Below are positions 47,436 to 60,400 of a stretch of DNA of 64,000 nucleotides, in pieces. Source of the stretch: Cherax quadricarinatus (lineage: Eukaryota > Arthropoda > Malacostraca > Decapoda > Parastacidae); assembly GCF_038502225.1 (NCBI RefSeq), contig NC_091372.1, positions 1,613,534-1,677,533 of the forward strand. Direction: 5' to 3'. Position 1 is the stretch's first letter; every line of letters begins with the position of its first letter. The position numbers and the translations under genes were made by a program. The notes under the pieces were generated by a model, which was not told the DNA's origin, searched no databases, and worked only from the letters and a program-made list of their open reading frames with translations.

Positions 47436-50400
47436 AGTGGGTACAGGGCACCAGGTACTGTAGTGGGTACAGGGCACCAGGTACTGTAGTGGGTACAGGG
47501 CACCAGGTACTGTAGTGGGTACAGGGCACCAGGTACACAGGGCAGGTACTGTAGTGGGTACAGGGCACTAGGTACTGTAGTGGGTACTGAGCACTAGGTA
47601 ATGTAGTGGGTACAGGGCACCAAGTACTGTAGTGGGTACAGGGCACCAGGTACTGTAGTGGGTACAGGGCACCAGGTACTGTAGTGGGTACAGGGCACCA
47701 AGTACTGTAGTGGGTACAGGGCACCAGGTACTGTAGTGGGTACAGTGCACCAGGTACTGTAGTGGGTACAGTGCACCAGGTACTGTAGTGGGTACAGTGC
47801 ACCAGGTACTGTAGTGGGTACAGTGCACCAGGTACTGTAGTGGGTACAGGGCACCAGGTACTGTAGTGGGTACAGTGCACCAAGTACTGTAGTGGGTACA
47901 GTGCACCAGGTACTGTAGTGGGTACAGGGCACCAGGTACTGTAGTGGGTACAGGGCACCAGGTACTGTAGTGGGTACAGGGCACTAGGTACTGTAGTGGG
48001 TACTGAGCACTAGGTAATGTAGTGGGTACAGGGCACCAAGTACTGTAGTGGGTACAGGGCACCAGGTACTGTAGTGGGTACAGGGCACCAGGTACTGTAG
48101 TGGGTACAGGGCACCAAGTACTGTAGTGGGTACAGGGCACCAAGTACTGTAGTGGGTACAGGGCACCAGGTACTGTAGTGGGTACAGTGCACCAGGTACT
48201 GTAGTGGGTACAGGGCACCAAGTACTGTAGTGGGTACAGGGCACCAAGTACTGTAGTGGGTACAGTGCACCAGGTACTGTAGTGGGTACAGTGCACCAGG
48301 TACTGTAGTGGGTACAGTGCACCAAGTACTGTAGTGGGTACAGTGCACCAGGTACTGTAGTGGGTACAGTGCACCAGGTACTGTAGTGGGTACAGTGCAC
48401 CAGGTACTGTAGTGGGTACAGTGCACCAAGTACTGTAGTGGGTACAGGGCACCAGGTACTGTAGTGGGTACAGTGCACCAGGTACTGTAGTGGGTACAGT
48501 GCACCAAGTACTGTAGTGGGTACAGTGCACCAGGTACTGTAGTGGGTACAGGGCACCAGGTACTGTAGTGGGTACAGTGCACCAGGTACTGTAGTGGGTA
48601 CAGGGCACCAGGTACTGTAGTGGGTACAGGGCACCAGGTACTGTAGTGGGTACAGTGCACCAAGTACTGTAGTGGGTACAGTGCACCAGGTACTGTAGTG
48701 GGTACAGTGCACCAAGTACTGTAGTGGGTACAGTGCACCAGGTACTGTAGTGGGTACAGTGCACCAGGTACTGTAGTGGGTACAGTGCACCAGGTACTGT
48801 AGTGGGTACAGTGCACCAGGTACTGTAGTGGGTACAGTGCACCAGGTACTGTAGTGGGTACAGGGCACCAGGTACTGTAGTGGGTACAGTGCACCAAGTA
48901 CTGTAGTGGGTACAGTGCACCAGGTACTGTAGTGGGTACAGTGCACCAGGTACTGTAGTGGGTACAGTGCACCAGGTACTGTAGTGGGTACAGTGCACCA
49001 GGTACTGTAGTGGGTACAGTGCACCAGGTACTGTAGTGGGTACAAGGCACCAGGTACTGTAGTGGGTACAGTGCACCAAGTACTGTAGTGGGTACAGTGC
49101 ACCAGGTACTGTAGTGGGTACTGAGCACTAGGTACTGTAGTGGGTACAGTGCACCAGGTACTGTAGTGGGTACAGGGCACCAGGTACTGTAGTGGGTACA
49201 GGGCACCAGGTACTGTAGTGGGTACAGTGCACCAGGTACTGTAGTGGGTACAGGGCACCAGGTACTGTAGTGGGTACAGTGCACCAGGTACTGTAGTGGG
49301 TACTGAGCACTAGGTACTGTAGTGGGTACAGTGCACCAGGTACTGTAGTGCGTACAGGGCACCAGGTACTGTAGTGGGTACAGGGCACCAGGTACTGTAG
49401 TGGGTACAGTGCACCAGGTACTGTAGTGGGTACAGGGCACCAGGTACTGTAGTGGGTACAGGGCACCAGGTACTGTAGTGGGTACAGTGCACCAGGTACT
49501 GTAGTGGGTACTGAGCACTAGGTACTGTAGTGGGTACAGTGCACCAGGTACTGTAGTGGGTACAGGGCACCAGGTACTGTAGTGGGTACAGTGCACCAGG
49601 TACTGTAGTGGGTACAGGGCACCAGGTACTGTAGTGGGTACAGTGCACCAGGTACTGTAGTGGGTACAGGGCACCAGGTACTGTAGTGGGTACAGGGCAC
49701 CAGGTACTGTAGTGGGTACAGTGCACCAGGTACTGTAGTGGGTACAGTGCACCAGGTACTGTAGTGGGTACTGAGCACTAGGTACTGTAGTGGGTACAGT
49801 GCACCAGGTACTGTAGTGGGTACAGGGCACCAGGTACTGTAGTGGGTACAGTGCACCAGGTACTGTAGTGGGTACTGAGCACTAGGTACTGTAGTGGGTA
49901 CAGTGCACCAGGTACTGTAGTGGGTACTGAGCACTAGGTACTGTAGTGGGTACAGTGCACCAGGTACTGTAGTGGGTACTGAGCACTAGGTACTGTAGTG
50001 GGTACTGAGCACTATGTACTGTAGTGGGTACAGTGCACCAGGTACTGTAGTGGGTACAGTGCACCAGGTACTGTAGTGGGTACTGAGCACTATGTACTGT
50101 AGTGGGTACAGTGCACCAGGTACTGTAGTGGGTACTGAGCACTAGGTACTGTAGTGGGTACAGTGCACCAGGTACTGTAGTGGGTACAGTGCACCAGGTA
50201 CTGTAGTGGGTACTGAGCACTATGTACTGTAGTGGGTACAGTGCACCAGGTACTGTAGTGGGTACTGAGCACTAGGTACTGTAGTGGGTACACTGCACCA
50301 GGTACTGTAGTGGGTACTGAGCACTATGTACTGTAGTGGGTACAGTGCACCAGGTACTGTAGTGGGCACTGAGCACTAGGTACTGTAGTGGGTACAGTGC

Positions 50401-53400
50401 ACCAGGTACTGTAGTGGGTACTGAGCACTATGTACTGTAGTGAGTACAGTGCACCAGGTACTGTAGTGGGTACTGAGCACTAGGTACCGTAGTGGGTACA
50501 GTGCACCAGGTACTGTAGTGGGTACTGAGCACTAGGTACTGTAGTGGGTACAGTGCACCAGGTACTGTAGTGGGTACTGAGCACTATGTACTGTAGTGGG
50601 TACAGTGCACCAGGTACTGTAGTGGGTACTGAGCACTAGGTACTGTAGTGGGTACAGTGCACCAGGTACTGTAGTGGGTACTGAGCACTAGGTACTGTAG
50701 TGGGTACAGTGCACCAGATACTGTAGTGGGTACAGTGCAACAGGTACTGTAGTGGGTACTGAGCACTAGGTACTGTAGTGGGTACAGTGCACCAGGTACT
50801 GTAGTGGGTACTGAGCACAAGATACTGTAGTGGGTACAGTGCACCAGGTACTGTAGTGGGTACAGTGCACCAGGTACTGTAGTGGGTATTGAGCACTAGG
50901 TACTGTAGTGGGTACAGAGCACCAGGTACTGTAGTGGGTACAGTGCACCAGGTACTGTAGTCGATACTGAGCACTAGGTACTGTAGTGGGTACTGAGCAC
51001 TAGGTACTGTAGTGAGTACAGTACACCAGGTACTGTAGTGGGTACAGTGCACCAAGTACTGTAGTGGGTACTGAGCACTAGGTACTGTAGTGGGTACAGA
51101 GCACCAGGTACTGTAGTGGGTACTGAGCACTAGGTACTGTAGTGGGTACAGTGCACCAGGTACTGTAGTGGGTACTGAGCACTAGGTACTGTAGTGGGTA
51201 CAGTGCACCAGGTACTGTAGTGGGTACTGAGCACTAGGTACTGTAGTGGGTACTGAGCACTATGTACTGTAGTGGGTACAGTGCACCAGGTACTGTAGTG
51301 GGTACAGTGCACCAGGTACTGTAGTGGGTACTGAGCACTATGTACTGTAGTGGGTACAGTGCACCAGGTACTGTAGTGGGTACTGAGCATTAGGTACTGT
51401 AGTGGGTACAGTGCACCAGGTAATGTAGTGGGTACAGTGCACCAGGTACTGTAGTGGGTACTGAGCACTATGTACTGTAGTGGGTACAGTGCACCAGGTA
51501 CTGTAGTGGGTACTGAGCACTATGTACTGTAGTGGGTACACTGCACCAGGTACTGTAGTGGGTACTGAGCACTATGTACTGTAGTGGGTACAGTGCACCA
51601 GGTACTGTAGTGGGTACTGAGCACTAGGTACTGTAGTGGGTACAGTGCACCAGGTACTGTAGTGGGTACTGAGCACTATGTACTGTAGTGAGTACAGTGC
51701 ACCAGGTACTGTAGTGGGTACTGAGCACTAGGTACTGTAGTGGGTACAGTGCACCAGATACTGTGGGTACTGAGCACTAGGTACTGTAGTGGGTACAGTG
51801 CACCAGGTACTGTAGTGGGTACTGAGCACTATGTACTGTAGTGGGTACAGTGCACCAGGTACTGTAGTGGGTACTGAGCACTAGGTACTGTAGTGGGTAC
51901 AGTGCACCAGGTACTGTAGTGGGTACTGAGCATTAGGTACTGTAGTGGGTACAGTGCACCAGATACTGTAGTGGGTACAGTGCAACAGGTACTGTAGTGG
52001 GTACTGAGCACTAGGTACTGTAGTGGGTACAGTGCACCAGGTACTGTAGTGGGTACTGAGCACAAGATACTGTAGTGGGTACAGTGCACCAGGTACTGTA
52101 GTGGGTACAGTGCACCAGGTACTGTAGTGGGTACTGAGCACTAGGTACTGTAGTGGGTACAGAGCACCAGGTACTGTAGTGGGTACAGTGCACCAGGTAC
52201 TGTAGTCGATACTGAGCACTAGGTACTGTAGTGGGTACTGAGCACTAGGTACTGTAGTGAGTACAGTACACCAGGTACTGTAGTGGGTACAGTGCACCAA
52301 GTACTGTAGTGGGTACTGAGCACTAGGTACTGTAGTGGGTACAGAGCACCAGGTACTGTAGTGGGTACTGAGAACTAGGTACTGTAGTGGGTACAGTGCA
52401 CCAGGTACTGTAGTGGGTACAGTGTACCAGGTACTGTAGTGGGTACAGTGCACCAGGTACTGTAGTGGGTACAGTGCACCAGGTACTGTAGTGGGTACAG
52501 TGCACCAGGTACTGTAGTGGGTACTGAGCACTAGGTACTGTAGTGGGTACAGTGCACCAGGTACTGTAGTGGGTACTGAGCACTAGGTACTGTAGTGGGT
52601 ACAGTGCACCAGGTACTGTAGTGGGTACTGAGCACTAGGTACTGTAGTGGGTACAGTGCACCAGGTACTGTAGTGGGTACAGTGCACCAAGTACTGTAGT
52701 GGGTACTGAGCACTAGGTACTGTAGTGGGTACAGTGTACCAGGTACTGTAGTGGGTACAGTGCACCAAGTACTGTAGTGGGTACTGAGCACTAGGTACTG
52801 TAGTGGGTACAGAGCACCAGGTACTGTAGTGGGTACTGAGCACTAGGTACTGTAGTGGGTACAGTGCACCAGGTACTGTAGTGGGTACTGAGCACTAGGT
52901 ACTGTAGTGGGTACAGTGCACCAGGTACTGTAGTGGGTACAGTGCACCAGGTACTGTAGTGGGTACTGAGCACTAGGTACTGTAGTGGGTACAGAGCACC
53001 AGGTACTGTAGTGGGTACAGTGCACCAGGTACTGTAGTGGGTACTGAGCACTAGGTACTGTAGTGGGTACAGAGCACCAGGTACTGTAGTGGGTACTGAG
53101 CACTAGGTACTGTAGTGGGTACAGTGCACCAGGTACTGTAGTGGGTACTGAGCACTAGGTACTGTAGTGGGTACAGTGCACCAGGTACTGTAGTGGGTAC
53201 AGTGCACCAGGTACTGTAGTGGGTACAGTGCACCAGGTACTGTAGTGGGTACAGTGCACCAGGTACTGTAGTGGGTACAGTGCACCAGGTACTGTAGTGG
53301 GTACAGTGCACCAGGTACTGTAGTGGGTACAGTGCACCAGGTACTGTAGTGGGTACAGTGCACCAGGTACTGTAGTGGGTACAGTGCACCAGGTACTGTA

Positions 53401-53521
53401 GTGGGTACAGTGCACCAGGTACTGTAGTGGGTACAGTGCACCAGGTACTGTAGTGGGTACTGAGCACTAGGTACTGTAGTGGGTACAGTGCACCAGGTAC
53501 TGTAGTGGGTACAGTGCACCA
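47436..53521. repeat. 26-bp satellite, copy A
   Basis: About 234 units of 26 bp: GTACTGTAGTGGGTACAG, GGCACCAG or TGCACCAG, with a second common form ACTGAGCACTAG. The left two-thirds is dominated by the ACAGGG/ACAGTG forms; in the right third the ACTGAGCACTAG form alternates regularly. A higher-order repeat of 1245 bp links 50584-50844 with 51829-52089. Since 26 is not a multiple of three, the minus-strand frame cycles through THYSTWC and VPGALYP blocks without meeting a stop; not a gene. Confidence 0.97.
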
Positions 53522-53922
53522 GCTGGATGTAACAAAAGCAGTGTGACCAGGTAACATATCACCTCAGGTGCCGAGTGAAGGATAACACAGTTACATGACT
53601 TGATAGAATGATATTTCGTCATACACTAGTGTGTGGACAGGGTATCATACACTCGTATGTGAACAGAGACAGTATCATACACTAACCATACATTGGCCAG
53701 CAGTGTATCGTAAAGTTTACAAACACACAACCTTCAGGAACACCGTCAAACAATACAAACAAGACGTAGACAAACACGTCACTCTTAATGGCAAGATTTC
53801 TCACACCTGGAAACTGTACCTAAAATGTTCACTGATATTTAAGGAGATTCTTACCTTATCAACTACCAGTGTTTATAGGATAATTATTGATTTTTTTATC
53901 ACTTTATTTATAGATTGTAGTG

Positions 53923-53927
<5 letters not shown>
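53522..53927. other. Non-tandem spacer after the 26-bp satellite, copy A
   Basis: About 400 bp with no gene. Between 53622 and 53685 it holds diverged pieces of the 30-bp satellite of 23.9 kb in reverse orientation (CACTAGTGTGTGGACAG, GACAGTATCATACAC). A frame of 122 codons runs into the TA repeat and is not supported. Confidence 0.75.

Positions 53928-53988
<61 letters not shown>
53928..53988. repeat. TA microsatellite at the duplication junction
   Basis: About 60 bp of TA repeat, ending where the second copy of the 10-kb block begins. Confidence 0.95.
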
Positions 53989-53990
<2 letters not shown>

Positions 53991-54010
53991 ATCGTGTAAC
54001 TACACGATGG
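53989..54010. other. Fold-back junction between copies A and B
   Basis: CCATCGTGTA, AC, TACACGATGG forms a perfect 10-bp inverted repeat. The right half is normal satellite sequence; the left half is an inverted copy of it and has no counterpart in copy A at 44.01 kb. Confidence 0.85.
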
Positions 54011-57000
54011 TCAGGGTAGTGGGAGACGTGGAGTGGGTAACTACACGATGGCCAAAACAGTGGGAGACGTGCAATGGGTAACTACACGATGGCCAAGACA
54101 GTAGGAGACGTGGAGTGGGTAACTACACGATGGCCAGAGTAGTGGGAGATGTGGAGTGGGTAACTACACTATGGCCACGGCAGTGGGAGACGTGGAGTGG
54201 GTAACTACACGATGGCCAGGATAGTGGTACACGTGGAGTGGGTAACTACACTATGGCCAAGGTAGTGGGAGACGTGGAGTGGCTAACTACACGATGGCCA
54301 GGGTAGTGGGAGACGTGGAGTGGGTAACTACACGATGGCCAGGGTAGTGGGAGTCGTGAAGTGGGTAACTACACGATGGCCAGAGTAGTGGGAGTCGTGG
54401 AGTGGGTAACTACACGATGGCCAGGGTAGTGGGAGTCGTGGAGTGGGTAACTACACGATGGCCAGAGTAGTGGGAGACGTGGAGTGGGTAACTACACTAT
54501 GGCCAGTATAGTGGGAGACGTGGAGTGGGTAAGTACACTATGGCCAGGGTAGTGGGAGACGTGGAGTGGGTACCTACACTATGGCCAGGGTTGTGGGAGA
54601 CGTGGAGTGGGTAACTACACTATGGCCAGGGTAGTGGGAGACGTGGAGTGGGTAACTACACTATGGCCAGGGTTGTGGGAGACGTGGAGTGGGTAACTAC
54701 ACTATGGCCAGTGTAGTGGGAGACGTGGAGTGGGTAACTACACTATGGCCAGGGTAGTGGGAGACGTGGAGTGGGTACCTACACTATGGCCAGGGTTGTG
54801 GGAGACGTGGAGTGGGTAATTACACTATGGCCAGGGTAGTGGGAGACGTGGAGTGGGTAACTACACTATTGCCAGGGTAGTGGGAGACGTGGAGTGGGTA
54901 CCTACACTATAGGGCAGTGGAAGACGTGGAGTGGGTAACTACACTATGGCCAGGGCAGTGGGAGACGTGGAATGGGTAACCACACGATGGCCAGGACAGT
55001 GGGAGGCGTGGAGTGGGTAACTACACGATGGCCAGAGTAGTGGGAGACGTGGAGTGGGTAACTACACTATAGATACAGCAGTGGGAGACGTGGAGTGGGT
55101 AACTACACGATGGCCAGGGTAGTGGGAGACGTGGAGTGGGTAATTACACTATGGCCAGGGTAGTGGGAGACGTGGAGTGGGTAACTACACTATGGCTAGG
55201 GTAGTGGGAGACGTGGAGTGTGTAACTACACTATTGCCAGGGTACTGGGAGACGTGGAGTGGGTAACTACACTATGGCCAGGGTAGTGGGAGACGTGGAG
55301 TGGGTAACTACACTATGGCCAGGGTAGTGGGAGACGTGGAGTGGGTAACTACACTATGGCCAGGGTACTGGGAGACGTGGAGTGGGTAACTACACTATGG
55401 CCAGGGTACTGGGAGACGTGGAGTGGGTAACTACACTATGGCCAGGGTAGTGGGAGACGTGGAGTGGGTAACTACACTATGGCCAGGGTAGTGGGAGACG
55501 TGGAGTGGCTAACTATACGATGGCCAGGGTAGCGGGAGACGTGGAGTGGGTAAGTACACTATGGCCAGGGTAGTGGGAGACGTGGGGTGGGTAACATCAC
55601 TATGGCCAGGGTAGTGGGAGACGTGGAGTGTGTAACTACACGATGGCCAGGGTAGTGGGAGACGTGGGGTGGTAACTACACTATGACCAGGGCAGTGGGA
55701 GTCGTGGAGTGGGTAACTACACGATGGCCAGGGTAGTGGGAGACGTTGAGTAAGTAACTACATATGGCCACGGCAGTGGGAGACGTGGAGTGGGTAACTA
55801 CACTATAGGGCAGTGGAAGACGTGGAGTCGATAACTACACTATGGCCATGGCAGTGGGAGACGTGGAATGGGTAACTACACGATGGCCAGGACAGTGGGA
55901 GACGTGGAGTGGGTAACTACACGATGGCCAGAGTAGTGGGAGACGTGGAGTGGGTAACAACACTATGGCCAGGGTAGTGGGAGACGTGGAGTGGGTAACT
56001 ACACTATGGACAGGGTAGTGGGAGACGTGGAGTGGGTAACTACACTATGGCCAGGGTAGTGGGAGACTTGGAGTGGGTAATTACACTGTGGCCAGAGTAG
56101 TGGGAGACGTGGAGTGGGTAACTACACTATTGCCAGGGTAGTGGGAGACGTGGAGTGGGTAACTACACTATGGTCAGGGTAGTGGGAGACGTGGAGTGGC
56201 TAACTATACGATGGCCAGGGTAGCGGGAGACGTGGAGTGGGTAACTACACTATGGCCAGGGTAGTGGGAGACGTGGGGTGGGTAACATCACTATGGCCAG
56301 GGTAGTGGAAGACGTGGAGTGGGTAACTACACGATGGCCAGGGTAGTGGGAGACGTGGAGTGGGTAACTATACGATGGCCAGGGTAGTGGGAGACGTGGA
56401 GTGGGTAACTACACTATGGCCATGGCAGTGGGAGACGTGGAATGGGTAACTACACGATTGCCAGGACAGTGGGAGACGTGGAGTGGGTAACTACACGATG
56501 GCCAGAGTAGTGGGAGACGTGGAGTGGGTAACATCACTATGGCCAGGGCAGTGGGAGACGTGGAGTGGGTAACTACACGATGGCCAGAGTAGTGGGAGAC
56601 GTGGAGTGGGTAACAACACTATGGCCAGGGTAGTGGGAGACGTGGAGTGGGTAACTACACTATGGACAGGGTAGTGGGAGACGTGGAGTGGGTAACTAAA
56701 CTATTGCCAGGGTAGTCGGAGACGTGGAGTGGGTAATTACACTGTGGCCAGGGTAGTGGGAGACGTGGAGTGGGTAACTACACTATTGCCAGGGTAGTGG
56801 GAGACGTGGAGTAGGTAACTACACTATGGCGAGGGTAGTGGGAGACGTGGAGTGGGTAACTACACTATGGCCAAAGTAGTGGGAGACGTGGAGTGGGTAA
56901 CTACACTATGGCCAGGGTAGTGGGAGACGTGGAGTGGGTAACTACACTATGGCCAGGGTAGTGGGAGACGTGGAGTGGGTAACTACACTATGGCCAGGGT
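53996..57000. repeat. 41-bp satellite, copy B
   Basis: About 73 units, matching 44016-47020 unit for unit. I noticed only isolated differences, such as GAGTCGTGAAG for GAGTCGTGGAG at about 54357 and GTGTGTAAC for GTGGGTAAC at about 55629. Confidence 0.95.
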
Positions 57001-57415
57001 AGTGGGAGAAGAAGAATGAAGAAAGAAGGTGAAGAAGAAAATGGGAGTACAAAAGAGGGCATTATAACGACAGGAAGACTTTTCTGAGGAAAGCGGAACG
57101 GGAGAGAGAAGCAGAAGGCACAACTCTACAAGAACTGTTAGAGATAACAGAGGAAGTGTCAAGACGAGAGTGAGATTCATAGTCAACAAGAAGAAACAGG
57201 GAAAAACTCTTTAACCAAGAACGCAGAGAAGAGCAAGAGTACTTGTAAAAATCATAGATTAAATATACAGGCAGATAACCGAGCAAGAAACAAGATGATA
57301 AGTGACCATGTAAGACTGAGAAGATGGTGTGAAAGACAGTTGATATAACATCAAAGTTAAAACTGAACCAAAGTTGAGAGTAAAGTTTGTGAGGAATTAG
57401 TAAAGGCCTTAAAGC
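57001..57415. other. Spacer, copy B
   Basis: Copy of 47021-47435; no gene seen. Confidence 0.85.
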
Positions 57416-60400
57416 AGTGGGTACAGGGCACCAGGTACTGTAGTGGGTACAGGGCACCAGGTACTGTAGTGGGTACAGTGCACTAGGTACTGTAGTGGGT
57501 ACAGGGCACCAGGTACTGTAGTGGGTACAGGGCACCAGGTACTGTAGTGGGTACAGGGCACTAGGTACTGTAGTGGGTACTGAGCACTAGGTAATGTAGT
57601 GGGTACAGGGCACCAAGTACTGTAGTGGGTACAGGGCACCAGGTACTGTAGTGGGTACAGGGCACCAGGTACTGTAGTGGGTACAGGGCACCAAGTACTG
57701 TAGTGGGTACAGGGCACCAGGTACTGTAGTGGGTACAGTGCACCAGGTACTGTAGTGGGTACAGTGCACCAGGTACTGTAGTGGGTACAGTGCACCAGGT
57801 ACTGTAGTGGGTACAGTGCACCAGGTACTGTAGTGGGTACAGGGCACCAGGTACTGTAGTGGGTACAGTGCACCAAGTACTGTAGTGGGTACAGTGCACC
57901 AGGTACTGTAGTGGGTACAGTGCACCAGGTACTGTAGTGGGTACAGGGCACCAGGTACTGTAGTGGGTACAGGGCACTAGGTACTGTAGTGGGTACTGAG
58001 CACTAGGTAATGTAGTGGGTACAGGGCACCAAGTACTGTAGTGGGTACAGGGCACCAGGTACTGTAGTGGGTACAGGGCACCAGGTACTGTAGTGGGTAC
58101 AGGGCACCAAGTACTGTAGTGGGTACAGGGCACCAAGTACTGTAGTGGGTACAGGGCACCAGGTACTGTAGTGGGTACAGTGCACCAGGTACTGTAGTGG
58201 GTACAGGGCACCAAGTACTGTAGTGGGTACAGGGCACCAAGTACTGTAGTGGGTACAGTGCACCAGGTACTGTAGTGGGTACAGTGCACCAGGTACTGTA
58301 GTGGGTACAGTGCACCAAGTACTGTAGTGGGTACAGTGCACCAGGTACTGTAGTGGGTACAGTGCACCAGGTACTGTAGTGGGTACAGTGCACCAGGTAC
58401 TGTAGTGGGTACAGTGCACCAAGTACTGTAGTGGGTACAGGGCACCAGGTACTGTAGTGGGTACAGTGCACCAGGTACTGTAGTGGGTACAGTGCACCAA
58501 GTACTGTACTGCACCAGGTAGTAGGGGTACAGTGCACCAGGTACTGTAGTGGGTACAGGGCACCAGGTACTGTAGTGGGTACAGTGCACCAGGTACTGTA
58601 GTGGGTACAGGGCACCAGGTACTGTAGTGGGTACAGGGCACCAGGTACTGTAGTGGGTACAGTGCACCAAGTACTGTAGTGGGTACAGTGCACCAGGTAC
58701 TGTAGTGGGTACAGTGCACCAAGTACTGTAGTGGGTACAGTGCACCAGGTACTGTAGTGGGTACAGTGCACCAGGTACTGTAGTGGGTACAGTGCACCAG
58801 GTACTGTAGTGGGTACAGTGCACCAGGTACTGTAGTGGGTACAGTGCACCAGGTACTGTAGTGGGTACAGGGCACCAGGTACTGTAGTGGGTACAGTGCA
58901 CCAAGTACTGTAGTGGGTACAGTGCACCAGGTACTGTAGTGGGTACAGTGCACCAGGTACTGTAGTGGGTACAGTGCACCAGGTACTGTAGTGGGTACAG
59001 TGCACCAGGTACTGTAGTGGGTACAGTGCACCAGGTACTGTAGTGGGTACAAGGCACCAGGTACTGTAGTGGGTACAGTGCACCAAGTACTGTAGTGGGT
59101 ACAGTGCACCAGGTACTGTAGTGGGTACTGAGCACTAGGTACTGTAGTGGGTACAGTGCACCAGGTACTGTAGTGGGTACAGGGCACCAGGTACTGTAGT
59201 GGGTACAGGGCACCAGGTACTGTAGTGGGTACAGTGCACCAGGTACTGTAGTGGGTACAGGGCACCAGGTACTGTAGTGGGTACAGTGCACCAGGTACTG
59301 TAGTGGGTACTGAGCACTAGGTACTGTAGTGGGTACAGTGCACCAGGTACTGTAGTGCGTACAGGGCACCAGGTACTGTAGTGGGTACAGGGCACCAGGT
59401 ACTGTAGTGGGTACAGTGCACCAGGTACTGTAGTGGGTACAGGGCACCAGGTACTGTAGTGGGTACAGGGCACCAGGTACTGTAGTGGGTACAGTGCACA
59501 AGGTACTGTAGTGGGTACTGAGCACTAGGTACTGTAGTGGGTACAGTGCACCAGGTACTGTAGTGGGTACAGGGCACCAGGTACTGTAGTGGGTACAGTG
59601 CACCAGGTACTGTAGTGGGTACAGGGCACCAGGTACTGTAGTGGGTACAGTGCACCAGGTACTGTAGTGGGTACAGGGCACCAGGTACTGTAGTGGGTAC
59701 AGGGCACCAGGTACTGTAGTGGGTACAGTGCACCAGGTACTGTAGTGGGTACAGTGCACCAGGTACTGTAGTGGGTACTGAGCACTAGGTACTGTAGTGG
59801 GTACAGTGCACCAGGTACTGTAGTGGGTACAGGGCACCAGGTACTGTAGTGGGTACAGTGCACCAGGTACTGTAGTGGGTACTGAGCACTAGGTACTGTA
59901 GTGGGTACAGTGCACCAGGTACTGTAGTGGGTACTGAGCACTAGGTACTGTAGTGGGTACAGTGCACCAGGTACTGTAGTGGGTACTGAGCACTAGGTAC
60001 TGTAGTGGGTACTGAGCACTATGTACTGTAGTGGGTACAGTGCACCAGGTACTGTAGTGGGTACAGTGCACCAGGTACTGTAGTGGGTACTGAGCACTAT
60101 GTACTGTAGTGGGTACAGTGCACCAGGTGCTGTAGTGGGTACTGAGCACTAGGTACTGTAGTGGGTACAGTGCACCAGGTACTGTAGTGGGTACAGTGCA
60201 CCAGGTACTGTAGTGGGTACTGAGCACTATGTACTGTAGTGGGTACAGTGCACCAGGTACTGTAGTGGGTACTGAGCACTAGGTACTGTAGTGGGTACAC
60301 TGCACCAGGTACTGTAGTGGGTACTGAGCACTATGTACTGTAGTGGGTACAGTGCACCAGGTACTGTAGTGGGCACTGAGCACTAGGTACTGTAGTGGGT

